Assembly (NCBI RefSeq): GCF_001238295.1
Contig: NZ_LGXZ01000022.1
Coordinates: 1 to 41,232 of the forward strand
Reading direction: 5' to 3'
Length of the DNA: 41,232 bases
Source of the DNA: Ruegeria sp. 6PALISEP08
Lineage (GTDB): Bacteria > Pseudomonadota > Alphaproteobacteria > Rhodobacterales > Rhodobacteraceae
Shown piece after piece: positions 17,555 to 26,052 of this stretch. Below the pieces are notes generated by a model, which was not told the DNA's origin, did not search any database, and saw only the letters and a program-made list of their open reading frames with translations. Both the position numbers and the translations under genes were made by a program. Position 1 is the stretch's first letter. Each line of letters begins with the position of its first letter.

Positions 17555-19260
17555 AGGTTCTCTCCCTTTGCCACGGCTGCTTGAACCGCTGCGATGTCGC
17601 CTTTCGACAAACCGTAGTCTTGTTGCGCTGTCTCGGGCGATATGTATCCGCGAGCCAGATCGCGTTTAACAAGGTCATTGGACCGCTCAGATGGATCGCC
17701 GTAGCCAGCTCCGCCTGGGAAAGCCATGATCACCCGTTCTCCATGCGTTACGAATTGTTTGCCTTTGACATGCATTACCGCACCGTCACTGCGTTCAATT
17801 GTTGTGTTCGCACCGTTATGACCGCCGCGCCGACCTCGTGCAGGATAGGTCCCGCGGTCGAACATTGCCTGAATGTCAAACTCGTGGCCCTCTTGCGCGC
17901 CGACCTCCATGTATTGCCCAAGACCACCGCGTGTCCTTCCCGCGCCGCCACTGTCAGGACGCAGCTCTTTGCGCCAGATAATGACGGGGCCTGCGTGTTC
18001 CGTGGCCTCAATGGGCATAGTCATAACTCCTGAAGGAAAGGCGGTTGCGTTCATCCCATCATGTTCAGGCCGCGCGCCGGAGCCGCCAGAGTTGAATGTC
18101 AGAACCTCTGATCGCCGCGCATCTGAGGGTGCGGGCGCATCGCTCCGGGGGCGTAGGCTGACTTGAAAGTTGCACAAGCACCCTGCGCCTTCAGCGGGCA
18201 CGAGGCCCGGCACGATCTTGTCGAAGGCGTCATAGACCGCGTCCGGCACGAAATGCCCCACGATGTGGCGCAGGGCGACCGGTGCGGGGTGCAGCGCGTT
18301 GACGATGGAGTTTTCCGGCGCTGTGATTTCGAACGGGGCAAGCGAGGCAGCGTTGTTCGGGATCTCGGGCGCAATGGCGACTTTGAGCGCATAACAGGCA
18401 TAGGCCTTGGTGTAGACCAGCGGGCAGTTGATGCCTTTTTTGTCGAGACCAGATGTACCGGTGAAATCGGTCACGATCCGGTCCCCTTCGACGCTGACTT
18501 TGACCTTCAGCGTGATCGGCACGTCGAACCCGTCCATCGTCATTTCGCCTATGGCTGAGGTTTGCGGCAAAGCTGCTATCGCATCGAGCGTCGCGCGACG
18601 GGAGTTTTCGAGGATGAAGTTTGCAATGCCGTCCAGATGGCGCAGATCAAACTCCTCCATCATGTCGATCAGGCGACGGTGGCCGATCTCGTTACAGGTA
18701 GCGAGCGCGTAGATGTCGCCGATCAACTGATCGGGCTCGCGGACATTGCCCCGGATGATCCGCACCAATGTCTCATCAACTTCACCTTTGTCCGCGAACT
18801 TCATGATCGGAATATAGAGACCTTCCTCATAGACGCTTTGCGCATCAGCGCCAAAGCCACGCCCGCCGATGTCTACAATATGCGCCGTGCAGGCGAAGAA
18901 TCCGACAAGTGAACCCTTGTGGAACGACGGTGTGACCATCGTGATGTCATGCAGGTGTCCTGTGCCCTCCCACGGGTCATTGGTGATATAAACATCGCCC
19001 TCAATCATATTCTGCCGCCCGATCCGGCGAATGAAATGCGCAACCGCATCCGCCATAGCGTTCACATGGCCGGGTGTGCCGGTCACCGCTTGGGCGAGCA
19101 TATTGCCATGGGTGTCATAGACCCCTGCGGAAAGGTCTCCAGCCTCGCGAACCGATGTCGAAAATGCCGTCCGAACGAGTGCCTGCGCCTGCTCCTCAAC
19201 GACAGAGATTAGGCGGTTCCACATCACCTGATAGGAGACTTTGGAGTGGTCCTGGCTCAT
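17551..19260 (-). CDS. hyuB: Hydantoinase/oxoprolinase B subunit
   Basis: 569 residues from the ATG at 19260; a longer frame to 19293 would overlap hyuA further. Hallmarks of HyuB: NRLISVVEEQAQALVRTAFS, REAGDLSAGVYD, GTPGHVNAM, TNDPWEGTGHLHDIT (metal-binding His/Asp), FTGTSG and C-terminal GGAGYGDP. HyuB carries the amidohydrolase-type chemistry and works with HyuA in ATP-driven opening of hydantoins, oxoproline, caprolactam or related cyclic amides; acetone/acetophenone carboxylases are also related. The specific ring cannot be told. It overlaps hyuA by four bases and the FAD enzyme by four. Confidence 0.9.
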   Translation of the reverse strand: MSQDHSKVSYQVMWNRLISVVEEQAQALVRTAFSTSVREAGDLSAGVYDTHGNMLAQAVTGTPGHVNAMADAVAHFIRRIGRQNMIEGDVYITNDPWEGTGHLHDITMVTPSFHKGSLVGFFACTAHIVDIGGRGFGADAQSVYEEGLYIPIMKFADKGEVDETLVRIIRGNVREPDQLIGDIYALATCNEIGHRRLIDMMEEFDLRHLDGIANFILENSRRATLDAIAALPQTSAIGEMTMDGFDVPITLKVKVSVEGDRIVTDFTGTSGLDKKGINCPLVYTKAYACYALKVAIAPEIPNNAASLAPFEITAPENSIVNALHPAPVALRHIVGHFVPDAVYDAFDKIVPGLVPAEGAGCLCNFQVSLRPRSDAPAPSDARRSEVLTFNSGGSGARPEHDGMNATAFPSGVMTMPIEATEHAGPVIIWRKELRPDSGGAGRTRGGLGQYMEVGAQEGHEFDIQAMFDRGTYPARGRRGGHNGANTTIERSDGAVMHVKGKQFVTHGERVIMAFPGGAGYGDPSERSNDLVKRDLARGYISPETAQQDYGLSKGDIAAVQAAVAKGENL

Positions 19261-21344
19261 TGTGCTACTCCTTTCGCCACCACGTCGATACAACCGTCCG
19301 GTTGGCGAATGGCATCCCGGCTCGCAGGGACAATGATCGTCGTTTCCGCTTCGGTCACTGCGGCAGGGCCACTAGCCCTTTCGCCCGTTTCCATGGAATT
19401 TCGGTCAATGACCTGCGCATCGAGATACGAAGTGCTCGCCGCGTCAAAAAGCTGCCGTGTCCCGTTCAATGCCACGAGCGCGCTTCCACCGGTTTCGGAA
19501 ATTCGGGACACCTCCTCAGGCGGCGTTGTGGCATTCACGGACCAGACGGTGATCTCGATATCCATCCCTGCGACCGGACGACCGAAAAGTTTCGTGTAGT
19601 CTTCTTCGAACCGCCCCTTAAACACGGCGGCATCCGGATTCATCGCCTGTTCTTCCGTCAGATCGATGGGGATTTCCCATCCCTGACCCGTGTAGCGCAT
19701 ATACACTTTGAACTCTGACAAGATAGGGCTGACGTCGTCGCAAGTACGCACGAACCCTGTCGCCTCGGCTTTGAGATCGGTGAGCAGGCTCTTGATCTTC
19801 TCACCATCAAAGTCGCTGAGCTTCATGTACACCGAGCGATTGGCCTCGAAGCTGAACGGCGCACGCAAAAAGCCGATAGCCGAGCCAACCCCAGCCCCGG
19901 GCGGCACCAATAGGCGCTCCACACCCAACTTCTCACAAAGACGACCCGCATGCAGCGGGGCTGCTCCGCCAAACGCGATCATCGTGTATTCGCTCAGGTC
20001 CTCACCATTCTCTACCGCATGCACGCGCGCGGCATTGGCCATGTTCTCATCAACAACTTCAGCCACGCCAAAGGCAGCCTCAACCGCGTCCATCTCCAGC
20101 GTGTCGCCCACATGAGCGGCAAGGGCCGTTTTGGAATTGTCGGGATGCAACTGGATCGAACCACCGGCAAAATTGTTTGGGTCCAGCTTGCCGAGCACCA
20201 GATCGGCGTCGGTCACTCCCGGACGCTGCCCGCCTCGTCCATAGCAAGCAGGCCCCGGCTCCGATCCGGCGCTTTCCGGGCCGACGCGGATCTGCCGCAT
20301 GCCATCCACATGGGCCAATGATCCACCACCAGCCCCGATTTCTACCATGTCGATCACCGGAATCGAGATCGGCATACCCGACCCCTTCTTGAAGCGATAA
20401 GTTCGGGCCACCTCGAACACACGACTGGTTTTGGGGTTCTGGTTCTTGATCAGGCAAATCTTGGCCGTCGTACCGCCCATGTCGAAAGATAGGACTTTAT
20501 CGAGGCCGTAGCGCGCCGCGATATGCGCCGCGAAAACTGCGCCCCCCGCAGGACCACTTTCCACTAGTCGGACCGGGAAATCGGCGGCATTCTGGATCGA
20601 GATGATCCCGCCTCCTGAATGCATCAGGAAGATTCGGCATCTCACACCCTCGCCGCTCAGGCGGTCTTCTAGCCGCCCAAGATACGAGGCCATCAAAGGC
20701 ATGATATAGGCATTTGCGACAACGGTATTGAACCGCTCATATTCCCGCATTTGGGGCGATACTTCCGAAGAAATCGACACAGATACATCGGGTAGTTTTT
20801 CGGCCAGCACCTCGCGTACCAATTCCTCATGGACGGGGTTAAGGTACGAATGGATCAGCCCCACGGCGACACTTTCAAACCCCGCTCCCGCGATCCGGTC
20901 CACCACTGCCTCAACATCCGCGCGATCAAGATCGACGAGGATTTCACCCTTCGCGTTCACCCGACCCGGAACCGTGAACCGCATCTGTCGGGGTAGCAGC
21001 GGGTCGGGTAAACTCAGGTTCAGGTCATATTGCTCAAACCGGCTTTCTGTCCGCATTTCGATCACATCGCGAAAGCCTTCGGTTGTAATCAGTGCGGTTT
21101 TTGCCCCACGCCGCTCAATCAGGGCATTGGTCGCAAGAGTCGTGCCGTGAATGATCTGTTCGATCTCGGATGGTTCAACACCTGCCTTTGCGCAAACCTG
21201 ATGCATGCCGTCGATAATGGCGTTTTCCGGTGCAGCATAGGTCGTCAGGACTTTTGTGGAGTGCTGTTCACCGCCGTTTTCGAGGACTACATCCGTGAAG
21301 GTGCCGCCAATGTCGACACCCATGCGAATAGATTGGGCCTTCAT
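19257..21344 (-). CDS. hyuA: Hydantoinase/oxoprolinase A subunit
   Basis: 695 residues, normal for HyuA. The ATG at 21344 is chosen for its GGAG site six bases upstream; an in-frame GTG lies at 21356. Sugar-kinase-like ATP-binding elements: GVDIGGTFTDVV (9-20), HGTTLATNALIERRG, SFDMGGTTAKICLI and a C-terminal AFGGAAPLHA. HyuA binds and hydrolyses ATP to activate the cyclic amide for HyuB. First structural gene after the LysR regulator; two palindromes in the 100-base gap upstream are probably its control region. Lacks the extra C-terminal HyuB fusion seen in eukaryotic oxoprolinases. Confidence 0.9.
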   Translation of the reverse strand: MKAQSIRMGVDIGGTFTDVVLENGGEQHSTKVLTTYAAPENAIIDGMHQVCAKAGVEPSEIEQIIHGTTLATNALIERRGAKTALITTEGFRDVIEMRTESRFEQYDLNLSLPDPLLPRQMRFTVPGRVNAKGEILVDLDRADVEAVVDRIAGAGFESVAVGLIHSYLNPVHEELVREVLAEKLPDVSVSISSEVSPQMREYERFNTVVANAYIMPLMASYLGRLEDRLSGEGVRCRIFLMHSGGGIISIQNAADFPVRLVESGPAGGAVFAAHIAARYGLDKVLSFDMGGTTAKICLIKNQNPKTSRVFEVARTYRFKKGSGMPISIPVIDMVEIGAGGGSLAHVDGMRQIRVGPESAGSEPGPACYGRGGQRPGVTDADLVLGKLDPNNFAGGSIQLHPDNSKTALAAHVGDTLEMDAVEAAFGVAEVVDENMANAARVHAVENGEDLSEYTMIAFGGAAPLHAGRLCEKLGVERLLVPPGAGVGSAIGFLRAPFSFEANRSVYMKLSDFDGEKIKSLLTDLKAEATGFVRTCDDVSPILSEFKVYMRYTGQGWEIPIDLTEEQAMNPDAAVFKGRFEEDYTKLFGRPVAGMDIEITVWSVNATTPPEEVSRISETGGSALVALNGTRQLFDAASTSYLDAQVIDRNSMETGERASGPAAVTEAETTIIVPASRDAIRQPDGCIDVVAKGVAQ

Positions 21345-21410
21345 TATGATCTCCACTGCACCACTTGAATTCAGGGCAGTAGGTCCTGCGAGAGAGCAGA
21401 AATCAAATCA

Positions 21411-21444
21411 ATAGATTTTCTATACCTGATAAATTTAAGTTATC
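21411..21444. promoter_or_regulatory. Two palindromes upstream of the hyuA operon
   Basis: ATAGATTTTCTAT (21411-21423; ATAGA/TCTAT) and GATAAATTTAAGTTATC (21428-21444; GATAA/TTATC) lie in an AT-rich stretch inside an otherwise GC-rich block, 67 bases before the hyuA start and directly after the LysR stop. The second fits the LysR-box form T-N11-A. Probable binding sites of the adjacent LysR protein. Confidence 0.55.
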
Positions 21445-22347
21445 TTACTTGTCCGCTGGCCGAACGGATGCTGCAATCTCACAAGCCTTGGCAACGAAGC
21501 GCGGTGCACGATCCGCGTTGAAACGGGCAAAAAACGAAAGCGGTGGCGCAATCCAATCCGACTTGAGCGATTGCAAACGTCCGTCTTTCATCTCTTCCGA
21601 GACCAGCGACCGGGGCAGTAACGCAACCCCCAAGCCTTCATTGACCATTGGAAGACACGCGGACAGAGCGCTTGAGTGAATGATCTTGCCCGCGTCATAG
21701 CCACCCGTCGCAGCCAGCTCGTGCAGCGCACGTGCAGCGCTCGTATGACGGGCATGGGTCAAGACGGCCTTGTCAAAGAAACGCGCGACCGATGCCCCGC
21801 CTGCTAGCTCGTTTGCAAGGTCTGTGTTGGCGACCCAAACATAAGGTTCCTCGGCCAACGCCTGTTCGCCGGTGGCTTGAAATGCAAAGGGACCGTTCTG
21901 CAGCGCCAGATCGATCCGTCCTTCGCGCAAGCGCTCCTCAATCTGAAGGGATAGATCGACCTCCAGCTCGACGCGCAGGTTTGGGTACTCCTGTCGCAAT
22001 AGCCGCAGGAACGTTTGCAGCCATGTGCAAGCGACAAGTTCTGTGACACCAAGCCGAAGGCGTTCTTCGATCAACTCTTGCCGTCCCGCTGCTTCCAACA
22101 GGGCTTCTCCGGCGCGAAGAATGTCTCGTGTTAGAACGAGGAGCTCCCGACCCTTCTCGGTCAGGCGTACGGAACCTGCATCTCGATAAAGAAGCGCAAC
22201 ATCCAAAGCCATTTCCAGAGCAGAAATTCGGGATGAGATATTAGGCTGCGTTGTTCCGAGAGCAGTCGCGGCGGCTCGGAAGGTGCCAGTGTCCACGACA
22301 AAGGCAAAAGCTTCGAGTTGCTTTAAAGTGATCTGACTTTTTATCAT
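21445..22347 (-). CDS. LysR family regulator, likely activator of the hyu operon
   Basis: 300 residues from the ATG at 22347 (another ATG at 22365 adds six residues; neither has a clear ribosome site). N-terminal winged helix: TLKQLEAFAFVVDTGTFRAAATALGTTQPNISSRI (about 6-40), followed by a co-inducer domain starting ERLRLGVTELVA. It lies immediately upstream of hyuA on the same strand, with palindromic sites between, so regulation of hyuAB and the following genes in response to the pathway substrate is the likely job. Codon and base composition resemble the operon rather than the genes to the right. Confidence 0.87.
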   Translation of the reverse strand: MIKSQITLKQLEAFAFVVDTGTFRAAATALGTTQPNISSRISALEMALDVALLYRDAGSVRLTEKGRELLVLTRDILRAGEALLEAAGRQELIEERLRLGVTELVACTWLQTFLRLLRQEYPNLRVELEVDLSLQIEERLREGRIDLALQNGPFAFQATGEQALAEEPYVWVANTDLANELAGGASVARFFDKAVLTHARHTSAARALHELAATGGYDAGKIIHSSALSACLPMVNEGLGVALLPRSLVSEEMKDGRLQSLKSDWIAPPLSFFARFNADRAPRFVAKACEIAASVRPADK

Positions 22348-22365
22348 TACGGCCCGCAGGATCAT

Positions 22366-22858
22366 TTTTCATGATCATGCATGACATTTCGCCGTAAGCA
22401 ACTGGCATGAAATGCCACACCTGCCATATAGTGACTATCGTCGCGATGGGCCAACAGTAGACGTTAAGAACTACGAACGAGAGGTCGGCTTTGTCCCGCA
22501 TCTCGGGATCCGCAATGTCTAGTTTCGAATGTCCAGATCGACCGGCAAAAAGCCAACCCTGATCACCGCGGCGAACGTCAACACTGAGCCCCATAGCGGA
22601 CATCCTTTTGGCCTGTTGCGTCGGACAAACTGGCCGCCCAACGCAATCAAACCAAACCCAAGGAATCTCCGGGACGTGGAGAAAATCTGGGGCTCAGGTC
22701 AGTAATTATCTTTACTAGGCATCGTGCGCCATACTCATCGCGCACCTCCTTCCTCTGAGGCCTTCACTGCTTGGTAGCAGGCCAACACAAACGGCGTCCA
22801 GAGCAGGGTGCGGCCGCATTCATCGTCGCGAGGAACGGGGCTAGGCGCAGGTAGCTGC
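22366..22858. other. Gap right of the GC-rich block
   Basis: About 490 bases with no gene I can support. The reverse strand around 22440-22600 carries TGTCCGCTATGG and GGACATTCGAAACTAG, short GGACATT-type words also present near 11250 and 30450; they look like dispersed non-coding sequence. The stretch ATGATCATGCATGA (22371-22384) just upstream of the LysR start is partly palindromic. Confidence 0.4.
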
Positions 22859-23144
22859 TCAATCGTGCTCCTCGCTATCTTCCAAATTGGAACTCAGTTC
22901 GAACGCCAAACCAAAGAACCGTTGCCTGACCTCTTTTGCGTAGGGGTTCGCGTTCTCAATCGCTTCAAAAACTTCCGGCGCGTCATGTTGTACCATCGAG
23001 TTAGCTTCTGATATCAGGTCAAAACTCCTGGTCGTCATGCAAGACGGTAATGGCCCCATGGGTGCTTTCAAGTCGATGCTGACGGCCGAAAACGACCTTT
23101 TGTGACGGGCGTACCAAAAAGCTGGCGAATTCGCTTTTTGTCAA
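22859..23144 (-). pseudogene. Frame-broken small gene of unknown family
   Basis: Two reading frames join smoothly. From a TTG at 23144 one frame gives TKSEFASFLVRPSQKVVFG and ends ITVLHDDQEF with a stop inside GAGTTTTGACC; one frame over, the text continues DLISEANSMVQHDAPEVFE to LEDSEEHD and a stop at 22859. Removing one T from the run at 23021-23024 would give one protein of roughly 95 residues with an acidic tail. I do not recognise the family. Alternatively only the second part, from an ATG at 23038, is a real 59-residue gene, although no ribosome site precedes it. Confidence 0.4.
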
Positions 23145-23157
23145 AAGAAAATCGGAC

Positions 23158-23799
23158 TTACGTCGAAAGATCGAGTTCCATTAGCACACAAGCCCCTTCA
23201 TCCTTGATGTCCAGAAAAGGTCGCTGCCCGTTGAGTTCGAAGTCTTCGTAGCCAATCGAATGAGTGCTGGCGAAGCCCGCTTTCAAAAACAAGTTTTGTG
23301 AAAACCGGTTTGTCGCTTCGGCGAAAGCAATCCGGTAGCCAGATCTTTCAGCTTGGCTTAGACAAGAGTCCAGCAAGCTTTGCGCAATTCCTCTTCTTGA
23401 GAAATCATCACGCACGGCGATCATGAATATATGAAGAAACCTCTCTTCCTGAATGTCGTGCGTCTTTGAAAAAAAGCCTTCCAGCTCATCAATTAGCTTG
23501 ATGACTGGCTCAGAGTCCAAATCCACTGCATCAATCCCATCAGGGGGCGGTTGACCGAAGTCATGTGCCAGAACTGCGCCTACTATTTCACCAGAAGCTT
23601 CATTGAGAGCAACAGACGACAAACCCTCCTTTGCTGATTTTGATCCAAATAGTTCGGCGATCTTTTCGAGCTTTTCAAGCGAGAACTTAGTTGAAACGGC
23701 GGGAGGATCACGCCTGCTAAAAACATCCCCAAGCAGTTTAGACATTGCATCATTGTCTGTTTCTGACATTCGTCGAACTACGATCTCTGAACTAGTCAT
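23158..23799 (-). CDS. GNAT family N-acetyltransferase
   Basis: 213 residues from the ATG at 23799, which has GGGAGAAA upstream; the frame extends to a TTG at 23820. Starts with VVRRMSETDNDAMSKLLGDVF, the first GNAT strand and helix. The acetyl-CoA site is IAVRDDFSRRGIAQSLLDSCL (about 140-160; the R/Q-x-x-G-x-A motif), followed by AFAEATNRFSQNLFLKAGF. Length and the insertion before the CoA motif recall the arylalkylamine acetyltransferase-like members. The acceptor is unknown. It stands alone between a decayed gene and a LysR regulator. Confidence 0.78.
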   Translation of the reverse strand: MTSSEIVVRRMSETDNDAMSKLLGDVFSRRDPPAVSTKFSLEKLEKIAELFGSKSAKEGLSSVALNEASGEIVGAVLAHDFGQPPPDGIDAVDLDSEPVIKLIDELEGFFSKTHDIQEERFLHIFMIAVRDDFSRRGIAQSLLDSCLSQAERSGYRIAFAEATNRFSQNLFLKAGFASTHSIGYEDFELNGQRPFLDIKDEGACVLMELDLST

Positions 23800-23967
23800 T
23801 CGGTATTTCTCCCAAAACAAATGGCGTAAATACTTGGCACAACGTTAGCTTTTGGCGCTTGGCGATTGTGTTTGAACAGGGACAAAGCAGTAACAGTCGA
23901 CGGGATCGTCTCAATCTTTTGCGAATTGCGATAAATCAATAGCACGGGCTTTCAGCCTTTCGTTTCC

Positions 23968-24846
23968 TCAATTGCTTGCGCATTCATCGATCAGCCATTG
24001 GCAGACGGCGCGAACGGCTTTGCGGCGCCCGGCGCGATTGTTGACTGCCAGGTAATACCCGCCGAATGGGATTTCGATGTCCGCGAGTTCAACCAAAACG
24101 CCTGATTGAAGTTCAGGTCCACATAAATTCTTGTCCATCAGCACTGCTCCTAGACCGGCGACTGCCGATTGGATTGCCAATAATGCGCCAAGTGGATGGG
24201 GCAATTTGAGGTCAGGGACCTCATTAAGTCCGGCCCGCTTGAACCAATCAGTCCACAGGCTGAACGTAGCTTCTTCAATCAAAGGGCCGCGAGCAAGCGC
24301 CTCAATATCCAATTTGCCATCTGAAATCGGCGCAAAACCGGGTGCCGCATAAGCCCGAACTTCAGATTGAAACAGCAGATGGTATCCATCAACCGATCCG
24401 GTTCTCAAATATCTCACCCCAATGTCGAAATCATGGGCTTCAATATCCATGACCTTAGTAGTTACGGACAGTTTCAGATCAATTTCGGGGTGACGGGTCT
24501 TAAGACTTGTAAGCCGAGGGATTAGCCATTTCTGGGCAACTGTGGTTTCTGTCGTCAGCGTAACGGTGCCTTTGGGAGGAACCGAAAGTGCCTCCGTAGC
24601 CAGAGCGATCCGGTCAAAGGCCGGAGTAATCTCCGTCAGGTATGTTCGACCTTGATCGGTCAGTGCAACACCGCTGTTCTGGGTGCGGAAGAGATGAACG
24701 TTCAGACGCGCCTCCAGCCCTCTTACATGTCGGGAAATGGCGGAATGGGAGACGCCCAACTCTGCGGCGGCCTTGGTGAAACTGCCCAATCGACCCGCCG
24801 CTTCAAAGGCGCGCAATGCGTTTAGGGGGGGTAAAAGTCTCGGCAC
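23968..24846 (-). CDS. LysR family regulator, GcvA-like
   Basis: 292 residues from GTG at 24846, chosen because AAAGG lies five bases upstream and VPRLLPPLNALRAFEAAGRLGSF is where GcvA-type proteins begin; the frame runs open to 24960. Helix-turn-helix GSFTKAAAELGVSHSAISRH, then a co-inducer domain from about residue 90. GcvA-like regulators control many pathways, including amino-acid and beta-lactamase genes. It is divergent from the small DUF1127-like gene, with about 100 bases between, so that gene is the obvious target. Confidence 0.85.
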   Translation of the reverse strand: MPRLLPPLNALRAFEAAGRLGSFTKAAAELGVSHSAISRHVRGLEARLNVHLFRTQNSGVALTDQGRTYLTEITPAFDRIALATEALSVPPKGTVTLTTETTVAQKWLIPRLTSLKTRHPEIDLKLSVTTKVMDIEAHDFDIGVRYLRTGSVDGYHLLFQSEVRAYAAPGFAPISDGKLDIEALARGPLIEEATFSLWTDWFKRAGLNEVPDLKLPHPLGALLAIQSAVAGLGAVLMDKNLCGPELQSGVLVELADIEIPFGGYYLAVNNRAGRRKAVRAVCQWLIDECASN

Positions 24847-24949
24847 GACCCTTTGTGACTTTTTGGAACAATAGGTGTCAAGTATCAACGTTTGAGGGCG
24901 AAGGTCGCAGCGTTGCATGGTCGAGGAATGACAATTTCTGGAGGCGACT

Positions 24950-25174
24950 ATGAAACCCATTGATAAAAACGAGTTTGAGATTCACGAAACTAAGGCAGCT
25001 CCAAAGCACTTTGGCCGATTTGATTTGAGGGGATGGCTTCTGAGCTTTCTCAAGCCGTCGATACAAACAGGTCGCAACCCAGTCCACCTGACGCATCGAC
25101 TGCTTAGAGATGCAGGAATCGACGAGTTGGACATCGAGAGAAAGAAGATAATGAGTGCGCCTCTGATCCGCTGA
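24950..25174 (+). CDS. Small DUF1127-like protein
   Basis: 74 residues with an excellent GGAGG site seven bases before the ATG at 24950, so it is very likely translated. The C-terminal half (HLTHRLLRDAGIDELDIERKK) resembles the short Arg-rich domain of DUF1127 proteins, in which LLDDIGLTR-like text is typical; the N-terminal half (FDLRGWLLSFLKP) fits their usual first helix. Small DUF1127 proteins in alphaproteobacteria bind RNA or affect phosphate and stress metabolism. Divergent from a GcvA-like regulator that probably controls it. The assignment is by pattern only. Confidence 0.65.
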   Translation: MKPIDKNEFEIHETKAAPKHFGRFDLRGWLLSFLKPSIQTGRNPVHLTHRLLRDAGIDELDIERKKIMSAPLIR

Positions 25175-25325
25175 AACCCAAAGCTTGATTGCACGATGGT
25201 GGCAACGCTTCTTTGATTCAGGCGATCCAATTGACCCACGAGTCCAGTTAATCTTTTGCTAAAAGGTAGGAGCCTGCCCGGGGAGCAAGACTTGGGGGCT
25301 GGCGTGGAAGGATAAGCGATTGGGC

Positions 25326-25838
25326 CTACGTCCCAGCCGCCAGGTTTTCCAGCACCCTACCATCACGCAAAAAGTCGCTCCAGATCCACGCCATTCGGTC
25401 AACAAACCACATCTTTCCACTGGAGATCACAACCATGCCGAGGCATGTGAACCCCAAGTCGAATAGCCAAAGGCCTTATGCAAACGGCAGAAGACCTAAT
25501 CCGCTGACATAGGCCAGTGCTTTGGCCACTCGTATATGATGAGCCGCAATCTTGACTCGGTGTCGCAGCCAGACACGCTCGCCCAATACTCCTTGGGCTG
25601 ACCAGCTCTCGAAGGTCTTAGGTCGGGAAAACGCACGCGGATTGATCCAGACCCAGACCAAAACCACGCCGACGGCAACCCATGCCCAACCACCAATCCA
25701 AGCCCGACTCCAGATCGCCAGCGCCAAAAGGGGCAGCGGTGTCAATACGCGGGTCCAGACCGACCAAGGGTTTGTATGCCGCAGCCAAACCTCGTCTTTC
25801 ATACCTATGAGGCGTTCGGAAAGTCGAACTATATCCAT
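25326..25838 (-). pseudogene. DUF6653-like membrane protein split by an in-frame stop
   Basis: From ATG 25838 (GGAG site eight bases upstream) the frame gives 120 residues: VWLRHTNPWSVWTRV, two membrane segments, then GVLGERVWLRHRVKIAAHHI, ending LLPFA at a TAA (25476-25478). The same frame then runs on for 49 codons, GLWLFDLGFTCLGMVVISSG, KMWFVDRMAWIWSDF, to a TAG at 25326. The continuation is the expected C-terminal part of DUF6653 proteins (a third helix and a K-W-F-x-DRM-x-W motif). So a single base change to TAA seems to have cut the protein at codon 121 of about 170. It may be dead, or made as a short form. Confidence 0.75.
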
Positions 25839-26052
25839 CGGGTCACTCCAGAAACTGCAATCTCATTATTGAGATTGAATCCATCCGCTACTTATCACAA
25901 CCGCTTTCAAGTCTCGTCCTTTGGTTAAGATCAGGCGCTCGCGATTACATGGCGAATATCCGGATCGATCCTGACAAAGCTTGAAAAACACATCTGGCCC
26001 GAACCTTGCTTGAGTGTATTCTTGTCACAATTTGGAGCTTTAGGGGGCTGAA

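Noticed and set aside
16910..17584. Long open frame antisense to the FAD enzyme
   Set aside because: Antisense frames of this length are expected in GC-rich coding DNA; its translation shows no domain.
13523..21344. Creatinine/N-methylhydantoin pathway
   Set aside because: HyuAB plus a sarcosine-oxidase-like enzyme would fit, but creatininase, carbamoylsarcosine amidase and cytosine deaminase-type genes are absent and the aldolase and aminotransferase have no place in it.
25476..25478. Deliberate stop-codon readthrough in the DUF6653 gene
   Set aside because: No special context or pairing structure is visible, and TAA is the poorest stop for readthrough; a mutation or sequence error is simpler, so it is called a pseudogene.
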